Assembly: GCA_009787485.1 (NCBI GenBank)
Contig: WQWP01000021.1
Span: forward strand, 1-23,078
DNA from: Lentimicrobiaceae bacterium
Lineage (GTDB): Bacteria; Bacteroidota; Bacteroidia; Bacteroidales; WCHB1-69
Direction: 5' to 3'
DNA length: 23,078 nt
Below are positions 15,288 through 23,030 of this stretch, piece by piece. The notes beneath the pieces are model-generated. The model was not told where the DNA came from, ran no database searches, and was given only the letters and a program-made list of their open reading frames with translations. Position 1 is the stretch's first letter. Each line of letters opens with the position of its first letter. The position numbers and the translations under genes were made by a program.

Positions 15288-15323
15288 ACGCGGATGACGC
15301 GGATGATACGGATTTACGCAGAT
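15288..15323 (+). repeat. Dispersed 36-bp repeat, copy 4 (diverged)
   Basis: ACGCGGATG, ACGCGGATG, ATACGGATTT, ACGCAGAT: same architecture as copies 1 and 3, with A-to-G changes in the first three units. It fills most of the 61-bp gap between argS and the polyprenyl synthase gene. Confidence 0.8.
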
Positions 15324-15330
15324 TTTAAAA

Positions 15331-17118
15331 TTACATTCTTTCGGGGACTTCGATGCCCAGTAATTTCATTGATTTTTTGATTTTTTCTGCACAGTTTTCT
15401 GCAATTTGTAAACGTAAAGCACGTTTTTGTGCATTTTCTTCTTTGAATATTGGGATTTCCTGGTAGAAGCGGTTAAATTCTTTCGCCAATTCGAAGATGT
15501 AATTGGCGATGAGAGCAGGGCTTAATGTTTCGGCTGCATTTAGTAAAACAGATTTATATTCGTATAATAGTTTAATTAGTTCTTTTTCGGGGTTTTCAAG
15601 TATAAAATCTGTAGAAAAATCAGCGTTTTTGTACACTATTGCATTTTCTTCCGCCTTTCTAAGCAAAGATTTAATCCGGGCATGGGTGTATTGAATAAAA
15701 GGGGCAGTGTTTCCGTTAAAATCAATAGATTCTTCCGGATTAAAGAGCATGTTTTTTTTAGGATCTACTTTGAGGATAAAATACTTTAATGCACCCAACC
15801 CCAACATTTCATACAGTGTGGAGGCTTCTTTTTCGTTGAAATTGAATTTGCCCAATGCTTCTGAAGTGGCTTTGGCTTCTTGAAACATCTCTTCCATCAA
15901 ATCATCGGCATCTACCACCGTACCTTCTCTAGATTTCATTTTTCCGAAAGGTAGTTCTACCATTCCGTAAGACAAATGTTCAATAGCTTTTCCGAAACTT
16001 TTATGTAGTTTTTTGTCTAAAATGAGCTTTAATACGTCGAAATGGTAATTTTGTTCGTTCCCTACTACATAAATCATTTTTTTAGGATGATATTCATCGT
16101 AACGCAACTGGGCGGTTCCTAAATCCTGAGTCATATATACAGAAGTGCCGTCGGAGCGGAGCAACAACTTTTCATCTAATCCGTTGTCAGATAAGTCCAC
16201 CCACACAGAGCCATCTGGTTTTTGATAAAAAGCGCCTGATTTCAAACCTTCTTCTACGATTTGTTTTCCTAATAAGTAAGTGTTTGATTCGTAGTATATT
16301 TTATCGAAATGTATGCCGAGGCGTTTATAGGTTTCTTCAAATCCATCATAAACCCAGCCGTTCATTTGCGCCCAGATATTTTTGACAGATGCGTCATTTT
16401 CTTCCCATTTTCGCAACATTTCTTGCGCTTCGTGTAAGCAATGCGACTTTTTTTGTGCTTCTTCTTCCGAAAAACCTTGAGCAATTAATGCTGCTATTTC
16501 TTTTTTCAGCTCTTTGTCAAATATGACGTAGTACTTTCCTACTAAATGATCTCCTTTTACGCCGGTGCTTTCGGGTGTTTCGTTCTTTCCGAATTTTTGC
16601 CATGCCAGCATGGATTTGCAAATGTGGATGCCGCGGTCATTCACTAAATTTACGCGAATAACCAGGTTTCCGCACGCTTCGAGGATATTGGCTACGGCGT
16701 TGCCTAAGAGGTTGTTGCGGATGTGGCCCAAATGGAGGGGTTTGTTGGTGTTTGGGGAGGAGTATTCGATCATGTATAAACGTCCATTTCTTCCTTCTTC
16801 ACCCCATACCTCATACTTCATACCGCATACCCCATACCAAATCGCATCCTGCAACGAAATATTCAAAAACCCTTTAATTACATTGAATTTTTTTACAAAA
16901 TCCGGACATTTTTCTGTCAATTTCTCGCCAATTTCTGTGGCTAATTGATCCGGAGATTTTCGCACCTCTTTTACGTATGGAAATGCCACAAACGTATAAT
17001 CCCCTTCAAACTCTTTTTTCGTTTTTTGAATGAGGTTAGAATCAATTTCTACTCCATAATCATAGAGTTCCAGTAAAATATTTTGAATATAAATGGCTAA
17101 GGCTTGCTGCAAAGTCAT
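15331..17118 (-). CDS. argS: Arginyl-tRNA synthetase
   Basis: A 595-residue class I synthetase charging tRNA-Arg. The N-terminal Add-1 domain (about 1-90, ending GFLNISL) leads to the catalytic core with SSPNTNKPLHLGHIRNNLLG (120-139; HLGH is the HIGH motif). Further on are FGKMKSREGTVVDADDL (KMSKS equivalent) and the helical DALR anticodon-binding domain, ending at MKLLGIEVPERM. I start at the ATG at 17118 (MTLQQALAIY), 7 bp after the upstream stop; a longer frame to 17169 would overlap that gene and adds nothing conserved. Oddity: residues about 94-106 (WYGVCGMKYEVW region) are encoded by a heptanucleotide repeat lying between the Add-1 domain and the core. Confidence 0.96.
   Translation of the reverse strand: MTLQQALAIYIQNILLELYDYGVEIDSNLIQKTKKEFEGDYTFVAFPYVKEVRKSPDQLATEIGEKLTEKCPDFVKKFNVIKGFLNISLQDAIWYGVCGMKYEVWGEEGRNGRLYMIEYSSPNTNKPLHLGHIRNNLLGNAVANILEACGNLVIRVNLVNDRGIHICKSMLAWQKFGKNETPESTGVKGDHLVGKYYVIFDKELKKEIAALIAQGFSEEEAQKKSHCLHEAQEMLRKWEENDASVKNIWAQMNGWVYDGFEETYKRLGIHFDKIYYESNTYLLGKQIVEEGLKSGAFYQKPDGSVWVDLSDNGLDEKLLLRSDGTSVYMTQDLGTAQLRYDEYHPKKMIYVVGNEQNYHFDVLKLILDKKLHKSFGKAIEHLSYGMVELPFGKMKSREGTVVDADDLMEEMFQEAKATSEALGKFNFNEKEASTLYEMLGLGALKYFILKVDPKKNMLFNPEESIDFNGNTAPFIQYTHARIKSLLRKAEENAIVYKNADFSTDFILENPEKELIKLLYEYKSVLLNAAETLSPALIANYIFELAKEFNRFYQEIPIFKEENAQKRALRLQIAENCAEKIKKSMKLLGIEVPERM
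16804..16838 (-). repeat. Heptamer tandem repeat inside argS (GGTATGN x5)
   Basis: On the minus strand five consecutive 7-mers GGTATGG, GGTATGC, GGTATGA, AGTATGA, GGTATGG make a 35-bp array in the reading frame of argS. It lies between two conserved blocks (GFLNISLQDA and YMIEYSSPNTNKP). A 7-bp unit is not a multiple of three, so single-unit slippage would break this essential gene. Confidence 0.85.
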
Positions 17119-17125
17119 ATCAGAT

Positions 17126-18463
17126 CTATTTTTGTTGTAATGATTCAAAAGCCTCAATAAGTTCATCAATAGAAAGTTGTCGCGCTATAATGGTATGTTG
17201 TTTATCAATAACATAGATGGCAGGCGTCTCATCAAAGTTAAAAAACTCTACGGCATCATAATTAGGCTCGGCGATGGCATAGCTGGTATTGTGCCAATCT
17301 AAATGACGGTCGGTAATAAACGTAATCCACCTGTCGTAATCTTCTGTAACTGAGCAGGCAATCACATCAAAGTCGTAGAGATCGTGATATTGGCAATAGA
17401 AATCGTAAAATTTCGGAGTGTCCTCCAAACAATGATCGCAATCGGGATCCCAAAACCAAAGAACAGTGTAAGTTGCTATCATATCGGCAGTAGAAACTTT
17501 GTGATGATCATTAGCGTACGATTCAAAAACAGGAACGGCTTGCCCCACAAAAGTTCTTCTTTTTCTATCTGCAATTCTTTTAAAAACATCTATTTCAGCA
17601 TCCGATATAAATTCGGATTGTGTCAATTGGGCTACATAATTATCTACAAGATAAACAAATACTGTGTCAAACTTAGGATCCAAATTCATATATAGATGGA
17701 TTAACTTTTTGAGATAAAAATCTCGTACATCCAATTGCGCCGGCGTAGGATTTTCATCTAATATACGATGAAACAAGTCATTAATGCTTGAAATTACATT
17801 TTCTGCAGTTTGAGGGAAAAGTGATTCTACAAAAAACTCTTTCAAGTTAATGTTTAAAGGCGTGCGCATCAATCGAATGTCTTTAAAATCAATGTTATCA
17901 AAATAATGATTAATTATGAATTGGTAGTACTTTTGAGCGGCTGCCTCCCGTCCTGCGCTACCCCAAGAAAAACTTGGAATGTTCACCGGAATATATTGCG
18001 CAAGTACAAATTTCCCCAGCAATGATTCGGGGGCTGTTTCGAAATAGAAACGCAAATCGTTTCCTGCCAGCCGGTCGTTTTTAAATTGCTGAAAAACAAC
18101 ATTTTCCTCAGAGTTTATAAACACAAGTCTGTTTTCGGCAACTTCTATAGAAAATTTTCGGGTTTGGTCAATTAAAAATTCAGCAAAAATAGTTCCGGTT
18201 TTTGATTGAATGGTATAAAAACCGGAAGGCAACTCTTGTTTGCTGTTTTTAAAAACAAACTGATTTTTCACATTTTTTGTACTATCCACAATCCACGGTA
18301 TATTACCGTAAATTCCCACCAAATAAAGATATGTATCATTCACATTTTGAGATTTAAAACGAATCTCATATCCTTTGGATGAAACTTGAGGGAAAGAAGC
18401 AAGCGGTAATAAAACAATGCTTAGTAAAAAAAGAAAGCGAGGGAAACATCGTATATTCTTCAT
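17126..18463 (-). CDS. Secreted thioredoxin-fold protein (TlpA/ResA-like, DUF5106/DUF4369 type)
   Basis: A 445-residue protein with a signal peptide (about 1-26, hydrophobic FLFLLSIVLLPLASF). Residues about 30-130 look like a DUF4369-type beta domain (GYEIRFKSQNVNDTYLYLVG). A helical middle section follows (about 180-300), then a thioredoxin-like domain with WFWDPDCDHCLEDTPKF (336-352) holding the redox CDHC pair (Cys342, Cys345) and the cis-proline in DETPAIYVID (411-420). It probably reduces or rearranges disulfides in the periplasm. Similar proteins are abundant in Bacteroidota and their partners are unknown. It is the first gene of the minus-strand run leading to argS (7-bp gap) and is divergent from the radical SAM gene. 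Confidence 0.82.
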   Translation of the reverse strand: MKNIRCFPRFLFLLSIVLLPLASFPQVSSKGYEIRFKSQNVNDTYLYLVGIYGNIPWIVDSTKNVKNQFVFKNSKQELPSGFYTIQSKTGTIFAEFLIDQTRKFSIEVAENRLVFINSEENVVFQQFKNDRLAGNDLRFYFETAPESLLGKFVLAQYIPVNIPSFSWGSAGREAAAQKYYQFIINHYFDNIDFKDIRLMRTPLNINLKEFFVESLFPQTAENVISSINDLFHRILDENPTPAQLDVRDFYLKKLIHLYMNLDPKFDTVFVYLVDNYVAQLTQSEFISDAEIDVFKRIADRKRRTFVGQAVPVFESYANDHHKVSTADMIATYTVLWFWDPDCDHCLEDTPKFYDFYCQYHDLYDFDVIACSVTEDYDRWITFITDRHLDWHNTSYAIAEPNYDAVEFFNFDETPAIYVIDKQHTIIARQLSIDELIEAFESLQQK

Positions 18464-18470
18464 TTTGTAT

Positions 18471-18488
18471 TATTTTGCGGCAAATTAA
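18471..18488. promoter_or_regulatory. Possible back-to-back divergent -7 boxes
   Basis: Plus-strand TTATTTTG (18471-18478) and minus-strand TTAATTTG (CAAATTAA, 18481-18488) flank the GC-rich centre. Both are one base off TAnnTTTG. Each would give a leader of about 15-20 nt for its gene (18501 plus; 18463 minus). It is nearly the reverse complement of the element at 4360-4380. Confidence 0.35.
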
Positions 18489-18500
18489 CAGTTTTTTTCG

Positions 18501-19469
18501 ATGGTAGAACGTTATTTTTCCTATAAAAATTATCTGATACGTCAATTTGGAACGAGGATGCAGAAACTTACGATAGATGCGGGGTTTACTTGTCCTAATC
18601 GAGACGGGACAGTCGGGTGGAATGGATGTACTTATTGTGATAATGAGGCTTTTAACCCGTCTTATTGTACGCCTCAAAAATCGGTGCTGCAACAATTGGA
18701 AGAAGGGATAGAATTTCATAAAAACAGATACCGCAGAGCGGAAGGGTATTTGGCTTATTTTCAAGCATATTCCAATACATATTTGGGAAGGATGGATGGG
18801 TTGCGCGGTAGAGACGCAATGCATTGCGTCTCTACATTGGAACAATTGAAAGAGATTTATCAACCCGCCATAGAACACCCTTTGGTAAAAGGCATTGTTA
18901 TCGGCACACGCCCCGATTGTTTAGAAGAATATAAATTAGATTTTTTTGCAGAATTGTCACAAAAAATGTTTGTTTCTATTGAAATTGGCATAGAATCAAT
19001 TCATGATGAAACATTGCGCAGAATTAACAGAGGGCATGATTTTCAATGTGCTATAGATGCGTTGCAAAAAATAAGAGCTAAAAATATTCATGCCGGAGCC
19101 CATTTTATTTTCGGATTGCCGGAAGAAACGCCGGAACTATGGAAAGAAGATGTAAAAATTATCAACACATTACCATTAAACAGCATAAAATTTCACCAAT
19201 TGCAGATTATTAGAGGTACTCAGATGGAAAAGGATTATTTGGCGGATTCAAAGCCTTTTTATCCTTTTACGATGGACACCTACATTGATTTTATTGTTGA
19301 TTTTGTGGAAAGGTTGAATCCTGATTTTGCGATTGAGCGTTTTGCCGGCGAAGTTCCGCCTCGATTTTTAGCGGTGAATCATTGGGGAACAATTCGGTAT
19401 GATGTAGTGTTGCAAAAAATTGTGAAGGAGTTTGAGAGGCGTGGAACGTGGCAGGGGAAGGGCTGCTAA
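18501..19469 (+). CDS. YhcC-like radical SAM protein (TIGR01212)
   Basis: A 322-residue radical SAM enzyme of the YhcC/TIGR01212 family, whose substrate is not known. The [4Fe-4S] cysteines are in TCPNRDGTVGWNGCTYCDNE (30-49; Cys31, Cys43, Cys46). Family blocks AYFQAYSNTY (85-94), VIGTRPDCLEEY (133-144) and SIEIGIES follow, and later HFIFGLPEE and KFHQLQIIRGT. Residues about 96-112 (GRMDGLRGRDAMHCVST) interrupt the usual join between SNTY and LEQLKEIY. They correspond to an in-frame palindromic insert (18808-18835 and flanks). All core motifs remain, so the enzyme may tolerate the insert. The TAA overlaps the stop of the convergent receptor gene. Confidence 0.9.
   Translation: MVERYFSYKNYLIRQFGTRMQKLTIDAGFTCPNRDGTVGWNGCTYCDNEAFNPSYCTPQKSVLQQLEEGIEFHKNRYRRAEGYLAYFQAYSNTYLGRMDGLRGRDAMHCVSTLEQLKEIYQPAIEHPLVKGIVIGTRPDCLEEYKLDFFAELSQKMFVSIEIGIESIHDETLRRINRGHDFQCAIDALQKIRAKNIHAGAHFIFGLPEETPELWKEDVKIINTLPLNSIKFHQLQIIRGTQMEKDYLADSKPFYPFTMDTYIDFIVDFVERLNPDFAIERFAGEVPPRFLAVNHWGTIRYDVVLQKIVKEFERRGTWQGKGC
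18808..18835. repeat. Perfect 28-bp palindrome inserted in a coding region
   Basis: The arm GTAGAGACGCAATG is followed directly by its exact reverse complement CATTGCGTCTCTAC with no loop. It is read in frame as GRDAMHCVST within the radical SAM gene. It resembles the small 'GTAGAGACG...CGTCTCTAC' dispersed palindromes I recall from Bacteroidota and Cyanobacteria genomes. Confidence 0.92.
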
Positions 19470-22162
19470 TCTCCCATCGGCATCTCGCCGGTATCAATAT
19501 CCCTTATCTGCTCTCTACGTTGCTTGTAATTATTCAGTCTATACGTTACGGTCAAGTTCGCCTGAAAGGCACTGCGCCAACGGGTGCTGGTAGAGTAATA
19601 GCCGTTATCGGGTTTTGTATAATCGTGAGAGGTAATGATAGTTCTGGGGTTATAGATGACATCACGAATATTCAAACTCACCGACATTGCGTTGTTTTTC
19701 AGGAGCGATTTTTTGATGCCCAGGTTGAGCGAATATTGCGCATTGCGCCTGCCTTGCCCTACGCCGCCGCCATGCCAGCCCATACTTCCCGTAGTGATAG
19801 ATTTGGAACGATACCGGAAATTCAATTGAAGATCCCAGCTTTTCGGCAAATTAAAAGTTTGGTTTACCCTGAATCCGAACGCCCAGTCGTTAGATAAGTT
19901 CGGGTCAATCAAATCATCACTGTTAATTTTCACATAGTAAAAATCGCCGCTGAAATTAACGCGCCAGAAATTAAAAAATCGTTGACTGTAAACAAGTTCC
20001 AATCCCATATTTTGGCTACTGTTCAAGTTTTGCGTAGAGGTTAAAGTGTAAGTGAAAGTATCGGATCCAAAGAAATTGTCTTCAATGGGCATTATAAAAA
20101 CTTCATCATCAATCAATGTATAATAAATGTAACCATCTTTGATGTAAGCCTGGCGCATTTCGGTGTAGCGCGTAATGAGATCGGTGCGATGGCGGTAAAA
20201 GAGAGTGGCGCTTAAGAATGATTTATTGATAGTTGCAGAATAACCCAACTCTAAATTGTTGGCAAACTCAGGGCCCAAATCAGGATTTCCCATACGCAGG
20301 TTTTGTTTGTCGGAAATATCCACAAACGGATTCAAATTCCAAAAACTCGGGCGTGTAACCCGCCGCGAAAAACTTAACTGCAAAGAATGCGCATTGGTAA
20401 TATCATATCGAATATGCACGGTAGGGTAGAGGATGTTTTTGAGTTTCAAATAGTTTCTGCGATATTCTTTAATTTCTCCATCCGCCGGAAACAGCTGCGA
20501 ATAAGTATTTGCAAACTCTCCGCGCAACCCCAACTGCACTTTCAATACCTTCCAAAACGAATTAGAATAGATAAAGTAGGCAGAATTAATCAACTCCTGA
20601 AATTGGAAATTGTTCCGTTGCCGCTCATTTTCTTGATGTTCATGGTATGAATTTCCGTAAAACAAACGATAATCCTGCCAAATAGAGCGGTACGAGATTT
20701 TATATCCGGTTTCAATGCGCCCGCCGTTTCCTACGGGGGTTATAAAATCAACCTGCCCGGTAGCCGTCCGGTTGCGCATGTCGGTATTGGTTCTTTGAAA
20801 ATAATCGGGCAACGAATCCGGCAACATAAAATGCTGTAAATATTGACTTCTTTGATTCCCAAACAGTTCGGTGTAATAAAGGTCGGAGGTCAATTCCATA
20901 CCTTGTTTATTAAATGTTTTTTTATAGCTGGCATTTCCTGAGAAGTTATTGCCGTAGCGGCCTCCCGCGCCACGTTGGTCATATTTATTAAATGGCAGTA
21001 TTTCACTCGACATCCAACGTGAATTGATTACTGCTAAATTATTGGTATCCCTGCTGTCGTTTCGGTTGTACCCAAATGAAAAAGACAAGGTGTTTTGCTT
21101 GTTAATGAAGTAATCCAATCCGGCGCGCACATTATTTCCAAACCATTGTGAGTGATACTCATTACTTTGGCTCAGGTAGGTTGAGTCGGCAGGCGTTTCC
21201 GGATCCCTTTGAAACCACGAAGTACGTTCCAAATCGCCGGCGCCGCGCCATTGCCCGCTTCGGAAGTTATAATTCAGGAACATCGTAACTTTATGGTATG
21301 AGTAATTCAAATTCATAGATAAATTTCCGCCATCCATATAAAATTTGTTTTTGAAGACCGACGTGCCCATGCCTCCGGAAAAGAATGCATTAAATCCGGA
21401 TTGTTTTCTCTTTTTAAGAATGACGTTGATGACGCCGCCCATGCCATCAGGGTCTAACCGCGCCGATGGGTTGGTAATCACTTCTATGCTTTCAATATCC
21501 GATGCCGGAATCTGTTCTAACGTCAGGTTGGTAGGTCTTCCGTCCACCAAAATGGTAACATTTCCGGTGCCCCGCAGCGACACATTGCCTTCAATATCCA
21601 CATCCACCGATGGAATTTCGGCTAACGCTTGCACGGCGGTAGCGCCCTCAGTTACAATGCTGTTCTCTAAATTATATACTTTCTTGTCCAAATTTTGCTG
21701 AAGCATCTCTTTTTGTGTGGTAACCTCTAAACCTTTAAGCTGTTGCGGACGTTGTGTAACCGCAAACTGGCGCATCATATAACGCGGATTGGCTGATGTA
21801 AGCGTAAACTCCGGCGTGTAATGCTTGCTGTATCCCATGGCATTCACTTGAATAATATAGCTTCCCCATGGAATATCTTTAATGATAATTCTACCGGCTT
21901 CATCAGTAATTCCGCCGGTTACAGTGGTAGAATCTTTGGGATTGAGTACAAAAACGGTAGCGTATGATACCGGCTGTTTGCTCTCATCCACAATCATGCC
22001 GACTACGGCGCCTAAGGAGCCGAGATCGGGCATTTGTCCGCCTTGACCGCCTTGCCCGCCGCCCGGGCGCATGCCGCCGGGTTGCTGGGCGTGGATAGGG
22101 GAGAACGGAGAAAGGAGAAAGGAGAAAAGGAAAATGTAAAGAAGGTGGGTTTTAGAGGTCAT
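19466..22162 (-). CDS. Outer-membrane beta-barrel receptor (TonB-dependent-like, OMP_b-brl_3)
   Basis: An 898-residue outer membrane protein. A signal peptide (about 1-25, ending IHAQ) precedes a glycine-rich linker (29-44). A carboxypeptidase-regulatory-like beta-sandwich (about 50-135, GMIVDESKQPVSYATVFVL) follows. The plug domain (about 155-250) carries EIPSVDVDIEGNVSLRGTGN, ILVDGRPTNL, IESIEVITNPSARLDPDGMG and GVINVILKKR. The remaining 640 residues form a beta-barrel rich in aromatic/asparagine strands, with RVTRPSFWNLNPF and GNPDLGPEFANNLELGY typical of this family. It probably transports or binds an unknown ligand. No SusD partner gene is adjacent, which argues against a standard glycan-uptake locus. 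It shares a CTAA stop overlap with the convergent radical SAM gene. The signal-peptide region contains a heptamer repeat. Confidence 0.9.
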   Translation of the reverse strand: MTSKTHLLYIFLFSFLLSPFSPIHAQQPGGMRPGGGQGGQGGQMPDLGSLGAVVGMIVDESKQPVSYATVFVLNPKDSTTVTGGITDEAGRIIIKDIPWGSYIIQVNAMGYSKHYTPEFTLTSANPRYMMRQFAVTQRPQQLKGLEVTTQKEMLQQNLDKKVYNLENSIVTEGATAVQALAEIPSVDVDIEGNVSLRGTGNVTILVDGRPTNLTLEQIPASDIESIEVITNPSARLDPDGMGGVINVILKKRKQSGFNAFFSGGMGTSVFKNKFYMDGGNLSMNLNYSYHKVTMFLNYNFRSGQWRGAGDLERTSWFQRDPETPADSTYLSQSNEYHSQWFGNNVRAGLDYFINKQNTLSFSFGYNRNDSRDTNNLAVINSRWMSSEILPFNKYDQRGAGGRYGNNFSGNASYKKTFNKQGMELTSDLYYTELFGNQRSQYLQHFMLPDSLPDYFQRTNTDMRNRTATGQVDFITPVGNGGRIETGYKISYRSIWQDYRLFYGNSYHEHQENERQRNNFQFQELINSAYFIYSNSFWKVLKVQLGLRGEFANTYSQLFPADGEIKEYRRNYLKLKNILYPTVHIRYDITNAHSLQLSFSRRVTRPSFWNLNPFVDISDKQNLRMGNPDLGPEFANNLELGYSATINKSFLSATLFYRHRTDLITRYTEMRQAYIKDGYIYYTLIDDEVFIMPIEDNFFGSDTFTYTLTSTQNLNSSQNMGLELVYSQRFFNFWRVNFSGDFYYVKINSDDLIDPNLSNDWAFGFRVNQTFNLPKSWDLQLNFRYRSKSITTGSMGWHGGGVGQGRRNAQYSLNLGIKKSLLKNNAMSVSLNIRDVIYNPRTIITSHDYTKPDNGYYSTSTRWRSAFQANLTVTYRLNNYKQRREQIRDIDTGEMPMGD
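22100..22127 (-). repeat. Heptamer tandem repeat in the receptor signal-peptide region
   Basis: Plus-strand units GGAGAAC, GGAGAAA, GGAGAAA, GGAGAAA (28 bp) are read on the minus strand as codons about 12-21 of the receptor (FSFLLSPF region). The unit is 7 bp, so gain or loss of one copy would shift the frame near the start of the gene. Confidence 0.85.
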
Positions 22163-22216
22163 AATTTATAAAAATAAAGAAAACGCTGCTTTTGACTAAT
22201 TAGTGTGTCGTGAAGT

Positions 22217-22867
22217 TTAACCGAAATACTTACTCTTAAATATTTCTTTTACCTCTTTCATATCCACCGGCTTTCCGAGTTCTTTTTGCATGGAAGTAAC
22301 CCCTTTATCTATAAAACCGCAAGGGTTAATGTAGTTAAAATAAGTTAAATCGGTATTTACATTCAATGCAAAACCGTGCATGGTAACAAAACGCGAGGCA
22401 CGTACTCCGATGGCGCATATTTTCCTTGCGTTTGGGGTGTTGCTATCGAGCCACACGCCGGCAGCGCCTGCCAAACGAGCGCTCGAAATACCGTAATGTT
22501 CAAGCGTTTGTATAATTGCCTCTTCTATTTTATAAACATAATTTTTTAACGAACTGCCGTGATTGTCTAAATCCAAAACGGGGTATCCCACCAATTGCCC
22601 GGGACCGTGATATGTGATATCTCCTCCTCTGTCAATCTTATAAAAAGTGGCATCAATTTTTCTTAAAAAATCTTCGTTAACAAGCAGATTATTTACCTGT
22701 CCGTTTCTCCCTAACGTGTAAACGTGCGGATGTTCGCACAAAAAAACAGTCTCCAAATCGTGCGTATCTTGCGCCTCTTTTTTTGTTTGGATGATTTTTT
22801 GGAATAATGCTTCTTGATTATCCCAAGCTGTTTTATAATCAATTATTTGCCAATCAACAAATTTCAT
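22217..22867 (-). CDS. lipB: Octanoyl-[acyl carrier protein]:protein N-octanoyltransferase
   Basis: A 216-residue LipB, which moves octanoate from acyl carrier protein to lipoyl domains, the first step of lipoate synthesis. Motifs: HPHVYTLGR (46-54), RGGDITYHGPGQLVGYP (80-96), RKICAIGVR (148-156, Lys149) and the catalytic Cys183 in NYINPCGF (178-185). The length and order are those of the family. LipA, which would insert the sulphurs, is not in the window. No clear consensus promoter lies upstream; a lone TATTTTTG (22972-22979, minus) would give a leader of about 100 nt. Confidence 0.96.
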   Translation of the reverse strand: MKFVDWQIIDYKTAWDNQEALFQKIIQTKKEAQDTHDLETVFLCEHPHVYTLGRNGQVNNLLVNEDFLRKIDATFYKIDRGGDITYHGPGQLVGYPVLDLDNHGSSLKNYVYKIEEAIIQTLEHYGISSARLAGAAGVWLDSNTPNARKICAIGVRASRFVTMHGFALNVNTDLTYFNYINPCGFIDKGVTSMQKELGKPVDMKEVKEIFKSKYFG

Positions 22868-23001
22868 ATTTCATGAATATGTTTATAATTTAGTGCGCGA
22901 AGGTGTATTTTTTTTCAAACCTTTTTCTAATTTCGCGCCATAAATCAATTAAAATTATCACTACTGACCGACAAAAATATTAAAAAATTTGAGTATTAAA
23001 A

Positions 23002-23023
23002 AGGGCGATCAAATAATCGCCCT
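23002..23023 (-). terminator. Hairpin terminator, leftward
   Basis: AGGGCGAT and ATCGCCCT (8 bp) with a 6-nt loop. Read on the minus strand it is followed by five T residues (TTTTTAATAC). It would end a leftward transcript entering from beyond the right edge, shielding lipB from read-through. Confidence 0.5.
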
Positions 23024-23030
23024 AAAGTTG

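Noticed and set aside
17119..17169. N-terminal extension of ArgS overlapping the upstream gene
   Set aside because: The ATG at 17118 gives the conserved start and normal 7-bp spacing; the extension is the antisense-free tail of the thioredoxin-fold gene in another frame.
18366..18878. 170-codon minus-strand open frame covering the start of the radical SAM gene
   Set aside because: It is antisense to well-conserved radical SAM motifs and crosses two gene starts; its only notable peptide comes from the palindrome, which reads the same on both strands.
22895..22938. GCGCGAA ... TTCGCGC as a terminator or riboswitch stem upstream of lipB
   Set aside because: The loop is about 30 nt, there is no T-run in the right place, and no known riboswitch core is visible.
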